Part shown: positions 19,843 to 31,393 of the stretch, in pieces
How the letters are laid out: every line of letters begins with the position of its first letter
Position numbering within the stretch: the stretch's first letter is position 1
DNA from: Hofstenia miamia
Lineage: Eukaryota > Xenacoelomorpha > Acoela
Length of the DNA: 64,000 bases
Assembly (NCBI GenBank): GCA_004352715.1
Contig: SCFE01000037.1
Location: forward strand, 578,840-642,839
Reading direction: 5' to 3'
The notes under the pieces: model-generated
Seen by the model: the letters and a program-made list of their open reading frames with translations, nothing else
Database searches by the model: none
What the model was told of the DNA's origin: nothing
Position numbers and translations under genes: made by a program

Positions 19843-21167
19843 TATAGCTCAGGTCAAAACTAAAGAGACTTTTGGGCAAAATTGTGTCCGTTATAGATGT
19901 CTGTTTTACGCGAAACGTGTTCATCGTAGGAAAATGCCGTCAAACAAGAAATGAGCAGACATACCGGCCGTGACACCTGTCTAACTTTTACGTTCGAAAT
20001 GCAATCAACCTACCTGCCAGCCAATTAAGAGCACAATTGTCATAGCGCGTCGCAAAAATATTTTCAAGCAAAACGCAACCAATTTGAAATTCTTTTCAAG
20101 TCTGGCATTACAGATAGCGATACGTTACTGGAATTGTCGGGAATGGCCAGCAGCACATTCTACAGGAATTATTCCGTGCTTTCATCAGAAGGGTCGCCTG
20201 CTAGACAACCTGGAGGTGGCCGACCTAGGAAATTAGGCGGCGAAGATCGAAGGGCTTTGACAGGCATAGCACTGAGACAACCAACTCTCTCGGCAAAAAA
20301 AATCACTCATCGGTTTAGCGCAAAAACAGGCAAGACTGTTTACACGAGCAACATCCAGAGAAATTTCCGTATTTCCAGAGTGATGAAAAACTTGTCCAAA
20401 ATAGTTCAAGCGACTTCGCCGTTACAAAAACAAAAAAGACTAACATTTTGTAATGAATGGATCGACTACCATTTTCAAGATATTTTTTTCACAGACGAGT
20501 CCTTGTTCCAGCTTCACCAGAATACCGTGCAAGTTTGGTACTTAAAACGAGGCAAAAAACCCGTTAAAAAGAGCCAAATTTTTCCCCAAAACTTATGGTG
20601 TGGGGAACATTATCTTATCGTGAGTCACTATATGTATATTATCGACGGCCCACCCAGGGTCCATTAATATCCAAAGGTATTGCGAAATTGTAGAACAATT
20701 CTTTACATATGCCGTTTGTTTATATCCAACTGACTGGATCCTGCAACAGGGCGGGGCAACTCCTCATACGTCAACAACAACAAATGCATTTTTTTGCGGA
20801 CAAAAATGTTCGGATAATGCAGTGGCCACCAAATTCACCCGATTTGTCTCCCATCGAGAACGTCTAGCAGATACTAAAAGACAAAGTTGAAAAGAAAAAT
20901 CCTCAAAATTTGACTGTATTGAGAAGGTATATACTCGAATCGCAAGATGTTATTACCAAAGAAGTTCGAGTTCGTTTAAAGGACGCTACCTCCAAGCGGA
21001 TAAAGACGTGCTCCGAGCAGCGGGGAAAATTTATTGGTTAACAGCCAGCGGAGAACCATCGGCGATAAACTTAGCTTTAGCTTGATATCACATTTACTTC
21101 TTTATTATGTATAGCTGAATCACAAATTTTATTTTTCTCAGTCTCATTAGCTTTGACTTGAACTATA
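19843..21167 (+). mobile_element. Tc1-like DNA transposon
   Basis: The left end TATAGCTCAGGTCAAAACT and the right end AGCTTTGACTTGAACTATA are imperfect inverted repeats. Similarity extends about 45 bases inward (CACAATTTT versus CACAAATTTT). The length of about 1.3 kb and TA borders fit the Tc1/mariner superfamily. One transposase reading frame lies inside in the same orientation. Only the left end is present in duplicate copy B near 9937. Confidence 0.75.
20055..21090 (+). pseudogene. Tc1-like transposase (DD34E type), inactivated
   Basis: Coding starts upstream of the ATG at 20134: KRNQFEILFKSGITDSD leads into the helix-turn-helix region. A GGGRPRKL motif follows, like the GRPR AT-hook between the two DNA-binding subdomains. 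The first catalytic Asp is in IFFTDESLFQ. The second should be QQD but reads LQQGGATPHTS, so Asp has become Gly (a GAC to GGC type change). After a one-base frameshift the third region reads NSPDLSPIENV, with the catalytic Glu intact but the following Trp codon now TAG. The spacing between the second and third positions is 34. The mutated Asp, frameshift and stop show it is dead. Confidence 0.8.
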
Positions 21168-21235
21168 ATTAAATGCATGCTAAATTTATGCATAGTTGCC
21201 CAATGTAGTTTTGTAGTCTAAATCTAATATTGGAC

Positions 21236-23340
21236 TTTTAGGTATATCGCTTGCCAACTAATGAGAATGAGAGAAATCGTTGGATAGATGCTCTTCCCAA
21301 CAACCGTGCCACATTACCCAAAATGCTTTTATTTGCCGAAAACATTGGCTAGAAACATTGGAAGGTTCGTGTTGGACTAGTGGTACTGCAGGACGTTAAA
21401 AACGCGTTCAATTCCTAATTCGATTTTCGAAGTGCCGAGCTCATGCTAGAAACAACTTCAGCACAAAAGGCGATCAACCACTGCACTTGACAAATTATGG
21501 AAAAAAAACGATTGTTTGATAGTGACGAATCCTCCAATTCGAAAGGAATGATAAAATTGATCCAACTTTGTTTGCTAAGGAAATAGAAAACCACATTTCT
21601 TCTTGTTTCATTGACCGCGAAAACCCCGAATTTGACGAAAACTCAAAAATTTTATTAGCATTTTGTGTGGTGTTGGAGTACATCGGCGACTATGTGCTTA
21701 TCTTTGATTTATTTTCAATGATAACTCCAATGTTCGACATAATGCCACTGTTCATAATCAAACTGTGACAATGCCTGTACACTTATCTAGATTTGGATAC
21801 ATAACTTCGTGGAGTCAGTTGGATGAAATTATTCACGATTAGAAAATTTATCACAGCAGGAATAAAATGGAGATTAGAAATCTATCTGTCTAATGAATGT
21901 TCATCAAATTCAATGAAGAAATTTAATTTTTTGTTTAATAAATGCTACTGGTCAAAAAGACGTTGTTATTTTCAATGCTCTGGAAATATATAACATTTCC
22001 CTATATTACTATTTTCAGCTAAGGTCCTTTTGACATTGCCTTCTCTCACAACATTACATATCTGGTTTCTCTTGTGACAATTGTAATTTCATTAAGACTC
22101 ATATGGATACTATTCCCACAAGCGAAAAAAAATTCACTTTTGGTGATGGCTGAAGTGGTTATTAAGCCAGCTCTTAGTTCACAGGAAATCATGTTTATGG
22201 TAATTCATTAGATATTCCTAACAAACTTGCACGAACAGTACTATAGCCTTAATGATCACATTCAGCTGTTCTGATCATCCATCGTTTGTCACTAGTATTA
22301 ATCCTCTTTACAAAAACCAACATTTCATGTTCACTTTGCAATGCATGCATTTTTGAGGAAGAATTTGATATTATTGAGAAATTTGAGTTTGGTTTTAACA
22401 TAATTTATGAGGTCCGAACTCTATTTGCTATAATAACGGATAACTACATTGTGAAGCAAAAGTTCTTTTCGATGTTTCTAGAATACTCAAATGATTCGCC
22501 ATGGAAAGTTTTGTGCTCTACTTCTTCGGTCTTGGTTTTTTACTTATTGATTCAACACACTTGCTTAAATGCATGCGTGACAATTGGACAATGGAAAAGT
22601 ATAACAAAATATAATACTTTCATATTTTGAGGCTCTCGACAAAACTGATGCACTATCAAAGTCACCAAATGGAATCACAGCAACCAAGTTCTTAATGATG
22701 AAAAAATCCTCATTTCTAAAGTGTTTCCGACTTACCACTGCTGCGGTAAATCCATCCCCGATTGAACGCCAGAAAATGAGTTTATGTCTAGAGGTTTTTT
22801 CTGATGAGATTTCTTGGCTAACGTGTCTTCAAAATGTAGATGGAAAGTTTGATGGTACAATTGTTTCGAATTGATAAAACACAGCTTAAATGTGTGTAAT
22901 ATTTGATTATTTTGACAGGCTTTTACTCCTCTGATCCCTTTGAATCAATGTTTGGACGACATCGTCAATCCTCTAGAGATAATTTTTATATATCATGCCG
23001 ACAAATATAGGAAGCATTTCAATTAATTCAGTCACATGATTTACTTGAAGGAATCAAGTTTGATCCTCCCACTACTATGTTAGTATCTTCTCATTTCTGC
23101 CAGCACTGTACTGAAGATGTCACAAGTCAGAAATTCGGCTATATTGAAAGCTTTATTGAATTTGATGATATAACTCTATTATATGTGCTTGGGTATATTG
23201 GAGGTTACTTATGCCGAAACCGCGATGACTTGCAGTGTAAAGCAGAGTTTAATACTGATTTACCACAACATTTTTACTTAATTAAAGAGAAATCACGTAC
23301 CATTCTCCAATACCTAGTTCTGAGTTTGTATCAGTTTTAA
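21236..23340 (+). pseudogene. P-element/THAP9-like transposase remnant
   Basis: The plus strand, with frame changes, carries segments in the right order for a P-type transposase. VYRLPTNENERNRWIDALPN (21239) is the core of a THAP zinc-finger domain, without its first Cys pair. Then come FAIITDNYIVKQKFFSMF (about 22430) and, after a frameshift, FLLIDSTHLLKCMRDNW (about 22540), the P-type catalytic core strands. SSDPFESMFGRHRQSSRDN (about 22930) and DDITLLYVLGYIGGYLCRN (about 23165) follow, as in the C-terminal part. Several stops and frameshifts are present. THAP9 and P transposases use a DDE-type RNase H fold with a GTP-binding insertion. I did not find P-type 31-bp inverted ends. Confidence 0.75.
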
Positions 23341-23369
23341 TATTTAGTATTTTAGTATGGTTTGTTTTC

Positions 23370-23391
23370 ACAAGTGTCAAAAAACACTTGT
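23370..23391. repeat. short perfect hairpin after the P-like remnant
   Basis: ACAAGTGT at 23370-23377 and ACACTTGT at 23384-23391 form an 8-bp stem with a 6-base loop. It follows the end of the P-like coding remnant by 30 bases. It could be a chance palindrome or a piece of the transposon end. Confidence 0.35.
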
Positions 23392-23639
23392 AGATACAAA
23401 TTGATGAATAACAATAACTTTTATTGTTATCAATCAACAGCAAAAAATAACTAAAAATATTTATAACATTTGAACATTCTTCTGTAAAGAAAGATGTGCC
23501 TGTATATATCAGGAAACATGATGAGCAATTTCCGAGACACTAAGTTAGGAAAAATATCATTCAGTTGATGACCCGGGTCGGAAATGACAAATTTGTAATA
23601 TTTTTCGTCTTCTTCTATTAAAACAGTGGTAAGACATTA

Positions 23640-24880
23640 TCGATTAGCACACCACTTGTATCTATAACATCTGTCTAAAAATCGTTGGACTCTTTTGATA
23701 CAGCTGAAGTCAGCTCCATAAACAATTAAACCATATTTGATCTTGGATAAAAACAAAGCTGCAAAAACATTATTTATGTCCTGCGCCGAAAAACCAGCAT
23801 TTTTAAGGTTGACCAATATAAACTGTCTTCGGGTCAGAGGTGCAAGCAAGTTATCGACATGACTCCCGAATTTCAAATTAGATTGGAAAAAGACTCCCAA
23901 AATCCGCTTACATTGTGTCTGCTTTAGATTTGTTGTAAAAGGGGTAACATTGCATCTTTCTTTTAGACGACCTTTGTGAAAATGAGGCAGTTGATCTATC
24001 AATGCAACCGACTTGTCCGCATTTATAGGAGTGCAGGCTTCCCGAGCCGGACAGCAAATGTTCTCTAGTTCGAGATGAGAAGGTATTTTGTTAACAGGTT
24101 TACGCAAGTAATCAAACGTAATGGGTACAACATCTTTAGTGTCAACTGTATATGATAAGAGCTTAGCAGCGTCATGAACTGAATCCAAGGAAATAGACTT
24201 AAATTTCCAAAAAAGAGGTTCAATAACTGTGGCATGAGAAGAGGCCTTGTTAATAACCCTCCAAGTAGATTTACATGATTTGAAAACAATTTTCTGTCTT
24301 CCAGCAAATTAGCTACTCTAATTGGAACATTCGTTTCATGTGTCCGATTTTAACTCCAATGATCAATTACTTAGATCGCAATATCACATAATTTCTTCAA
24401 AAATTTTGTTGATGATTACTACATTAATAACATAGAGAAAAAAAATTAAAAAATACTTAATGCATTTTACATACTTTGCTTAAACTTTGTCGATTTTTAT
24501 TAACATAAATATAAATACATGTATATACATGTATGTTTAATGCACATCACAGTAATAAACTCTAAAATTGCATCTGCAGCCTCCGATGAAAATTTGAGTT
24601 TTGAAATAAAAGCTTTCAATTTAAGAATATTTTTTAAGAAGGACAAATTTTGACTTCATTTACATGACATTTATTATATTTTGACCGTATTGACTTTTGC
24701 GTAACCCTTGTTATGATTTATACTATCAAACAGTTGCGAAAAGTCAATATAAACGACGCAGCAAGATCCGAATTATTAAAACACTCCCGCCAGTTGTCTA
24801 CATCATATAACAAAACATCCATTGCTGATGTCGACTTCCTAAAGCCAAATTGGTGTGGTAATTAGTCTATTTTCATCAAA
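23640..24880 (-). pseudogene. LINE reverse transcriptase remnant, minus strand
   Basis: The reverse complement near 24860-24720 reads HQFGFRKSTSAMDVLLYD and then VDNWRECFN, the Q-x-G-F-R box of LINE reverse transcriptases. After an unrelated AT-rich stretch, 24188-23640 reads QCKRILGVFFQSNLKFGSHV and FAALFLSKIKYGLIVYG, the Y-LG-x-D and thumb-region motifs that follow the catalytic YADD. The YADD box itself is not seen. The segment between them (about 24300-24700) looks like an insertion or a region decayed beyond recognition. Confidence 0.7.
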
Positions 24881-25442
24881 ATATTTTGGAAATTTTTTAA
24901 TAAGTGCATTAAAATGTATAATTTCAATAAATTAGTGAATTTGATACTGTAATTCTAATGCCACTTTGCAGGATTTCGTAATTGGCCTTGCCTAGTAACA
25001 ACTGAATATTTCCATAGGGGTGCATGCACATCAATAGTTGAAATATATTTCAATGACTAAATGAATATCATGGATTCTATAAATTTGATTTCAATATATT
25101 GAATAAACACTAAATAATAGTATGAAGCCATAATATAGGACGTATATATTTATAAGCACTCTTTATGTCATTTAGAGGAAAATACACAATATATTTTAGA
25201 AAAAGTAAATAAGTACATTATAACCTTCACGAGAAAATCACAGAAAATGTATTATGGGGCGGCAAAGAATAGTCCGTGTTCGTCTAGATGCTTGGTCTCG
25301 GTGGCCTAAATCTAAATACGGATCACGTGTTCACTTTTTGTAATAATTATTTAGTTCGTGAGCCTTGGAGATATCCATTCGACACTTTTTTAATAAATCA
25401 CTGAGCAGTTCTCAATATTTTACACATGCAGTTTGCATAGTT
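24881..25442. other. spacer, no feature seen
   Basis: AT-rich spacer between the LINE and the hAT remnant. Nothing recognised on either strand. Confidence 0.4.
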
Positions 25443-26603
25443 TTAACCGGTTAACCGCCACTTATTTCGGAAAAAATAATAGAAAATTTATTCATTCAAG
25501 TGACGAAACAAAATCATATTTGCAGTTTCAGGCAGCAGGGCCATTCTGCTGTCTCTGAAAATGATACTAAGACGACAGAAGAGTTATTCTGCAGTTGCAC
25601 TAGTTGCTGGTACCCCGAGATATTTTTGTGCTAGCTTTGCAAGCCTCGGAAAAAGATTCTCATGACCTTGCCAATTTTAGCGGGTAAATGTCCCCAGACT
25701 CAGTATTCACTCTTACCTTAAATTCTTGGTAGCTTTGGATCTCTGTATTGATGCGATCTGTTTCATCGTGATCATCACCAACTGGGTTACTTTCAACATC
25801 GTAGAAGCTTTGGCTTTTTGGGCAGACCTGCTTGGTGTATAACAGGCGACGACTGTAGATTCGTAACAAATTTTCGAAGCTCCTAGTAAATAACGTCTCT
25901 AATGTTTGCAGACACTGCGGGATGCTTAACACGAGGGTCTAAGAAACTAGCATAATGTGAACGCAGAGTTCGGATAAAATTCAGCATCTTCCATGCAAAA
26001 TCGCGTAGCAATATTCTTGAGTAATAGATCTCTAAAGCCATTGGATTTAGCGCGCGAATTCTGTTGACATTATTGGGTAAACTCTTGATAAAGTAATGTA
26101 GTTTTCCTCTTCGAACAAGTCTGTAACTTCTTTGATAGGCCCGAAAATTGCTGAGAATCTTTTATTGCATTGAGTTCTTCGGGACTAAAAACGCAGCAGT
26201 TTTTGATGGTTGTCTTTTGCTCTGCTGCTAGAGTCTACGATGTTTCTGCTGAGACAAGCAAGCAGGACACATCACCGTACAGCTGGAGTGTTCCAATGAG
26301 TTGATACGGGGATTTGCAGCTCTAGTTTCTTGTCTTTTTTGGCATTAATTGATTTCTGAATCACAGGAATACACCTGCAAGAATCTCGGATTTTTTAATG
26401 GTTTTTATCATACCGTGTACACAACCGATGTTGCTGCCTCGACTGCTTTGAGCATGTTGGCTGCATTATCCACCGATGCGCAAAAAAAGTTTACGCCATA
26501 TTTTGAAGACACATCATCAGTAATAGCAGACAAGCTAAATATTTTTAACCGGTTAAAGAAGGCTTATCCGGTCAACCGATTAATAGCGCCCAGCCCTACT
26601 GCA
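25443..26603 (-). pseudogene. hAT-family transposon remnant, minus strand
   Basis: The reverse complement reads ASVDNAANMLKAVEAATSVV (26500), SFLDPRVKHPAVSANIRDVI (25940) and RLAKLAQKYLGVPATSATAE (25640). It continues to SIIFRDSRMALLPETAN. The last block is the hAT dimerisation domain, with the usual A-E-R-x-F-S reduced to AE-stop-LF. The outer edge at 26603 reads CAGTAGGGCTGGGCGC on the minus strand, a hAT-like terminus. Perfect palindromes TTAACCGGTTAA occur at 25443-25454 and 26545-26556 near both ends. Frameshifts and stops are frequent. Confidence 0.7.
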
Positions 26604-27928
26604 AGCTCATTGAGTGCATAACATGGATGAAGTAACAAGATTGTTTGTGCTATTTAAGATTGATAAAATAAATCAGCATTTGAAAGGTAAAATAAAGTTT
26701 TGGTTTGCATTAGAATAAAACATCCTTGAACACAGATGTTGAAAAAACTCACCACTATCTGAGGTTGTATGCAAATGAGTTTCGGATTTGAATGGTTTGG
26801 CTTGCTTATGGTATCGACTTCTCACTGCTGTTGACTGGAAAACTAAATGTTAATTGGTCGATATTTCAACTACTATAGAAAAACGAAAGGATTAAAGATC
26901 GATCATTCTTATAAAATAACTGAACAAAATTTTAAAAGCAGCTTCATTGCTGAAATTGNNNNNNNNNNNNNNNNNNNNNATTTGAATGGTTTGGCTTGCT
27001 TATGGTATCGACTTCTCACTGCTGTTGACTGGAAAACTAAATGTTAATTGGTCGATATTTCAACTACTATAGAAAAACGAAAGGATTAAAGATCGATCAT
27101 TCTTATAAAATAACTGAACAAAATTTTAAAAGCAGCTTCATTGCTGAAATTGAGTCTACTAAATCAAAGCAAATGATTAAGAAGTTTAATCTAAAAGGAA
27201 AAACCGTTTTCCTACATTATCAAACAAACTTAACTAAGTGGATAAGTAAACTTGGGAAAAATGGGGTTGTTGCGAATGTGTTCAAATGTAATGTTGAAAA
27301 TTTGTGCAAACATGTATTGCTGTGCCTAAGGCATAACTAATTTTGAACGCTCATCTATTTCTTACTATGGATTCACAATCAAAATGAAAGAGATTTCACT
27401 TCCCTATCACATGATGCTTTAAAATCTATATATCGGTGTTAGCTTGTGAATTACAAGCGTTTATTTTTTCCATGAATATATTAAAGATTTAAAAAAAATT
27501 TTAGGCAGTTCAATTTTAACGATATTAAAATTGCTAAGATTATAAAAAATACTAGCGCATTTAATTCGAATACCTATAACGACGAATTAATACATTGCGG
27601 AGAAACACAGTACATTTACCAATTCCTAATAGAAAATACTTCCAATATAATTTGATTTTCTATTGAAAATAAATCCACATAAAAAGCAAGTAAAGGCATG
27701 ATACAACACAAATGTCGAAATCTTGTCACAAGGTCGACTTAAGTAATATTATATTCATTCAATTGCAGATTTGTGCTTAAAAGAGAATTGTCACTTAAAT
27801 CATTGTAGGAATAAAAATTAAAACAATTTGAAGTTGTGAAATTTAGCAAGCCAGGGTTGCCTTAAGAAACCTGTTTTTCTAGCTATTTCCAGGTTTTTCA
27901 AAATTAGCTATCAATTTGAATGACTACC
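26604..27928 (+). other. unassigned region with a duplicated segment and one orphan open frame
   Basis: The block 26786-26958 is repeated exactly at 26980-27152 on either side of 21 N, most likely an unmerged contig overlap. Within the repeat, an ATG-led frame (27041-27340, 99 residues) begins MLIGRYFNYYRKTKGLKIDH and is lysine-rich. I recognise no domain. No other gene is visible up to the LTR at 27929. Confidence 0.4.
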
Positions 27929-28113
27929 TGAAGTATAAAAGGCTTACAAATATTAAGCTTTTATTGAATAAAATCGTAGCAACATTATCATAAATCATCA
28001 TAAAAATTAATGCACAGGGCAAAGCATTTATACATACGACATCAAGTACTCGTCGGTTTACCTTATGATAAACCGGTAAACGTAATCAATTAGCCTAATA
28101 ATTGTTCATATCA
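27929..28113 (-). repeat. 3' LTR of the gypsy element
   Basis: 185 bp, TGAAGTATAA on the plus strand through GTTCATATCA. It looks identical to the LTR at 37262-37446, apart from anything I may have missed by eye, which points to a recent insertion. An inner hairpin, CGGTTTA...TAAACCG, lies near 28052-28074. Confidence 0.9.
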
Positions 28114-28135
28114 TTCTTCCCATCTTTTTTTTTTC
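28114..28135 (-). promoter_or_regulatory. polypurine tract next to the 3' LTR
   Basis: On the minus strand this reads a long A run followed by GATGGGAAGAA, directly before the 3' LTR. That is the position and composition of the plus-strand DNA primer site in LTR retrotransposons. Confidence 0.75.
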
Positions 28136-28952
28136 AATCCTGCAGGTGATAGTATCCTGAAGTTAACATCTCCAGGCGTTTAGGCGGCTTAGAAATTCGG
28201 GATGATGACTGCGAAGCATCTTTGGAAGATTTGGGAGATTCCAAAGTGTCATTGCTAGTGAGAATGTCTGGGTTAGCACACTGGTCTACATCAGCAAAAT
28301 GCTGGACAACTGTCGTTGGCTTGGACGACTCGGCATAATCTTCAGCAGAAATCACATTAGGAGGATTTGATTCATTAGGAGGATTCGATTCTTCCGGTAT
28401 TGCAACTGTTGTGCATTCGTGGACAGTTTCTGCTTCAGACGGCGAAAGTGGAGCCAATGAGGTGGTTGAAACAGTATCAATTCTGCCTCCTGCAGTCCGA
28501 ATCCTTGCAAAATGTGGTGAAATTACATCGAGAATCTCAACTGGATCACCAATAGGATCGCTCTTGCACCGAACATGACGTTTCAGCAACGCTTCATTGC
28601 CAGACGTTAGCCAATAATGGAGAGAGAATCTTTGCGTACCTTTTCGTTGAAATTTAAAAAACCGGCTATGCGGTGTCTCGCCAGTTGTTGTGCAAATTAA
28701 GGAACGAAGAGCTGCTAGTACTTGTGGTAATATCTGCTCCCAGTCAGATTGAGATAAATTGCGGTAATGTATTATTGTTAAGATACCTTTCCAAATAACA
28801 CCGTTATATCTTTCATTTTGGCCGTTACACCGCGGGTTATAAGGACACTTCCTTGAACTGGCAATTCCTCGGGAGACCAGAAATTCCTTGTAGTGTTCAG
28901 AAGCAAACGCACTTCCACGATCGCTATGGATAAATGAAGGAGTTCCAAACAA
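28134..28952 (-). pseudogene. gypsy integrase, C-terminal half of catalytic core and tail
   Basis: The minus strand reads FGTPSFIHSDRGSAFASEHY, then CPYNPRCNGQNERYNG. This covers the second catalytic Asp (HSDRG) and the catalytic Glu in GQNER of the D,D-35-E integrase core. A long Ser/Pro/Asn-rich tail follows, with an ESNPPNESNPPN direct repeat, ending YYHLQD just before the polypurine tract. The first part of the core is missing here because of the gap at 28960-29959 and the insertions beyond it. Confidence 0.85.
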
Positions 28953-28959
28953 TGCAAAA

Positions 28960-29959
28960 NNNNNNNNNNNNNNNNNNNNNNNNNNNNNNNNNNNNNNNNN
29001 NNNNNNNNNNNNNNNNNNNNNNNNNNNNNNNNNNNNNNNNNNNNNNNNNNNNNNNNNNNNNNNNNNNNNNNNNNNNNNNNNNNNNNNNNNNNNNNNNNNN
29101 NNNNNNNNNNNNNNNNNNNNNNNNNNNNNNNNNNNNNNNNNNNNNNNNNNNNNNNNNNNNNNNNNNNNNNNNNNNNNNNNNNNNNNNNNNNNNNNNNNNN
29201 NNNNNNNNNNNNNNNNNNNNNNNNNNNNNNNNNNNNNNNNNNNNNNNNNNNNNNNNNNNNNNNNNNNNNNNNNNNNNNNNNNNNNNNNNNNNNNNNNNNN
29301 NNNNNNNNNNNNNNNNNNNNNNNNNNNNNNNNNNNNNNNNNNNNNNNNNNNNNNNNNNNNNNNNNNNNNNNNNNNNNNNNNNNNNNNNNNNNNNNNNNNN
29401 NNNNNNNNNNNNNNNNNNNNNNNNNNNNNNNNNNNNNNNNNNNNNNNNNNNNNNNNNNNNNNNNNNNNNNNNNNNNNNNNNNNNNNNNNNNNNNNNNNNN
29501 NNNNNNNNNNNNNNNNNNNNNNNNNNNNNNNNNNNNNNNNNNNNNNNNNNNNNNNNNNNNNNNNNNNNNNNNNNNNNNNNNNNNNNNNNNNNNNNNNNNN
29601 NNNNNNNNNNNNNNNNNNNNNNNNNNNNNNNNNNNNNNNNNNNNNNNNNNNNNNNNNNNNNNNNNNNNNNNNNNNNNNNNNNNNNNNNNNNNNNNNNNNN
29701 NNNNNNNNNNNNNNNNNNNNNNNNNNNNNNNNNNNNNNNNNNNNNNNNNNNNNNNNNNNNNNNNNNNNNNNNNNNNNNNNNNNNNNNNNNNNNNNNNNNN
29801 NNNNNNNNNNNNNNNNNNNNNNNNNNNNNNNNNNNNNNNNNNNNNNNNNNNNNNNNNNNNNNNNNNNNNNNNNNNNNNNNNNNNNNNNNNNNNNNNNNNN
29901 NNNNNNNNNNNNNNNNNNNNNNNNNNNNNNNNNNNNNNNNNNNNNNNNNNNNNNNNNNN
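28960..29959. other. assembly gap (1000 N)
   Basis: Exactly 1000 N. It lies at the junction between the gypsy integrase and the inserted retroelement. Confidence 0.95.
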
Positions 29960-31060
29960 GTATGGGACTCAGATCAATTGAAGCTCATGCCCCAGCTGCG
30001 TACATTGCTTCTGTTGTGTCCTCTACTGACACCTCTGACACAAAATCCCTTGCAACAGCAATTCAACTGTATAATGTAAGGGTGTCTAAAGACGAAGCCC
30101 TCATACATGGCTCTTTTTCAAACTCTTGCAAGAGTCAGAAACATCTTTCAGAAGTTATTGAGAAAAAAGTTCATACAGATTTCATGAATAATTTCTCCAC
30201 AATCAGTGACTCTGCACGTTGGCATGCTGTTTCTGCACCTAACATGTCAGATTGGCTATGAGCTATTCCTTTTGCAGGTCAGGGATTGAGGTTGGAACCA
30301 ACAGAATTTCAGGCTCTTGTGAAGCTACGACTTGGTCTTCAATTGGCAAATGCAGGCTTGATGTGCCCATACTGTCCTGACAAAAGCATAGACCATTTTG
30401 GGCATCATGCACTAACTTGCAAACGTGGACCAGATGTAGTCAATCGCCACAACATTATTCGGAATGCTATTCACGAATTATGCCAGGGAGCTGCACTGAA
30501 CCCCATCCTTGAACAGGGAGCTGGACTATACAAAGAAGGCACATTAACAAAACCAGCAGATGTGCTTGTTCCTACGGGGAGTCTTGGTATGACCGCAGCA
30601 TTTGATATCACCGTCATTAATCCGCTCAACAATAATTTCATTTCAGGAGCGAACTTGTCAACATATCAATGTCTGGAAAAGACTGAAGAACAAAAACATC
30701 AACAAAATGATATGAAATGCNNNNNNNNNNNNNNNNNNNNNNNNNNNNNNNNNNNNNNNNNNNNNNNNNNNNNNNNNNNNNNNNNNNNNNNNNNNNNNNN
30801 NNNNNNNNNNNNNNNNNNNNNNNNNNNNNNNCAAAAACATCAACAAAATGATATGAAATGCAGAGAATTAAACTGCCGATGTGTGCCAATTGTTGTTACA
30901 CCATATGGCGCTTTGGGAACAGAAGTAAAACAACTTTGAGGAACATTGCAAAAAGAATCACAGTCCGTTCACACTTAACACCAGCCAAAGCACTGAGATC
31001 CACTTTTATAATATTGCCAATGACAATTGCGCTGCACAGCTAGGGAAATTGCATCGCGAC
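29960..31060 (+). pseudogene. C-terminal part of a non-LTR retrotransposon with CCHC and nuclease-like motifs
   Basis: The plus strand reads GLRSIEAHAPAAYIASVVSS, then ARWHAVSAPNMSDWL, a stop, AIPFAGQGLRLEPTEFQALV, and the zinc-type motif MCPYCPDKSIDHFGHHALTC. LTKPADVLVPTGSLGMTAAF and DITVINP follow. The C-x2-C-x-H-x-C box followed by a P-x-D...D-x-T pair resembles the restriction-like endonuclease region at the C-terminus of R2/R4/NeSL-type LINEs. I know many metazoan RT-related proteins with this tail. There is one stop, and a 111-N gap at 30721-30831 is flanked by identical 30-base strings. The RT itself is not present; it may be in the gap to the left. Confidence 0.6.
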
Positions 31061-31393
31061 TTCCAATTGATTACTAAAGCTTATACATCAGGAAACACAA
31101 GAAACATTGAAATCAAAAGAAAAAGTGCAATGGCATTCATCTAATTAAAATAATAACAAAAAAATGACAATTCATTCTAATGTTAGAAAAAAAAATTATA
31201 AGTAAGATTTTAGATCATCGTACATGTAAATTTATTTTGTAAATTGTAAATTTTTATCTTGCGCATGTTTACAAAATGTATTCTAATTCGCACTTAAAAT
31301 ACATTTAATTTTCGCAATGTTCTGTAATACATTTACTGAACAAGTATGACGGACAAAAGAAAGTCGATTACGAATATATCTAGGAGCCAAATT
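31061..31393. other. spacer between two retroelement fragments
   Basis: AT-rich. The start is the tail of the plus-strand retroelement and the rest shows nothing recognisable. Confidence 0.4.

Noticed and set aside
23077-23340. Separate small gene of 87 codons
   Set aside because: It continues the P-like transposase remnant in frame with sequence upstream of its ATG (FESMFGRHRQSS), so it is not an independent gene.
28934-30079. 381-residue plus-strand open frame
   Set aside because: It is mostly the 1000-N gap read through; the real sequence on each side belongs to different elements on opposite strands.
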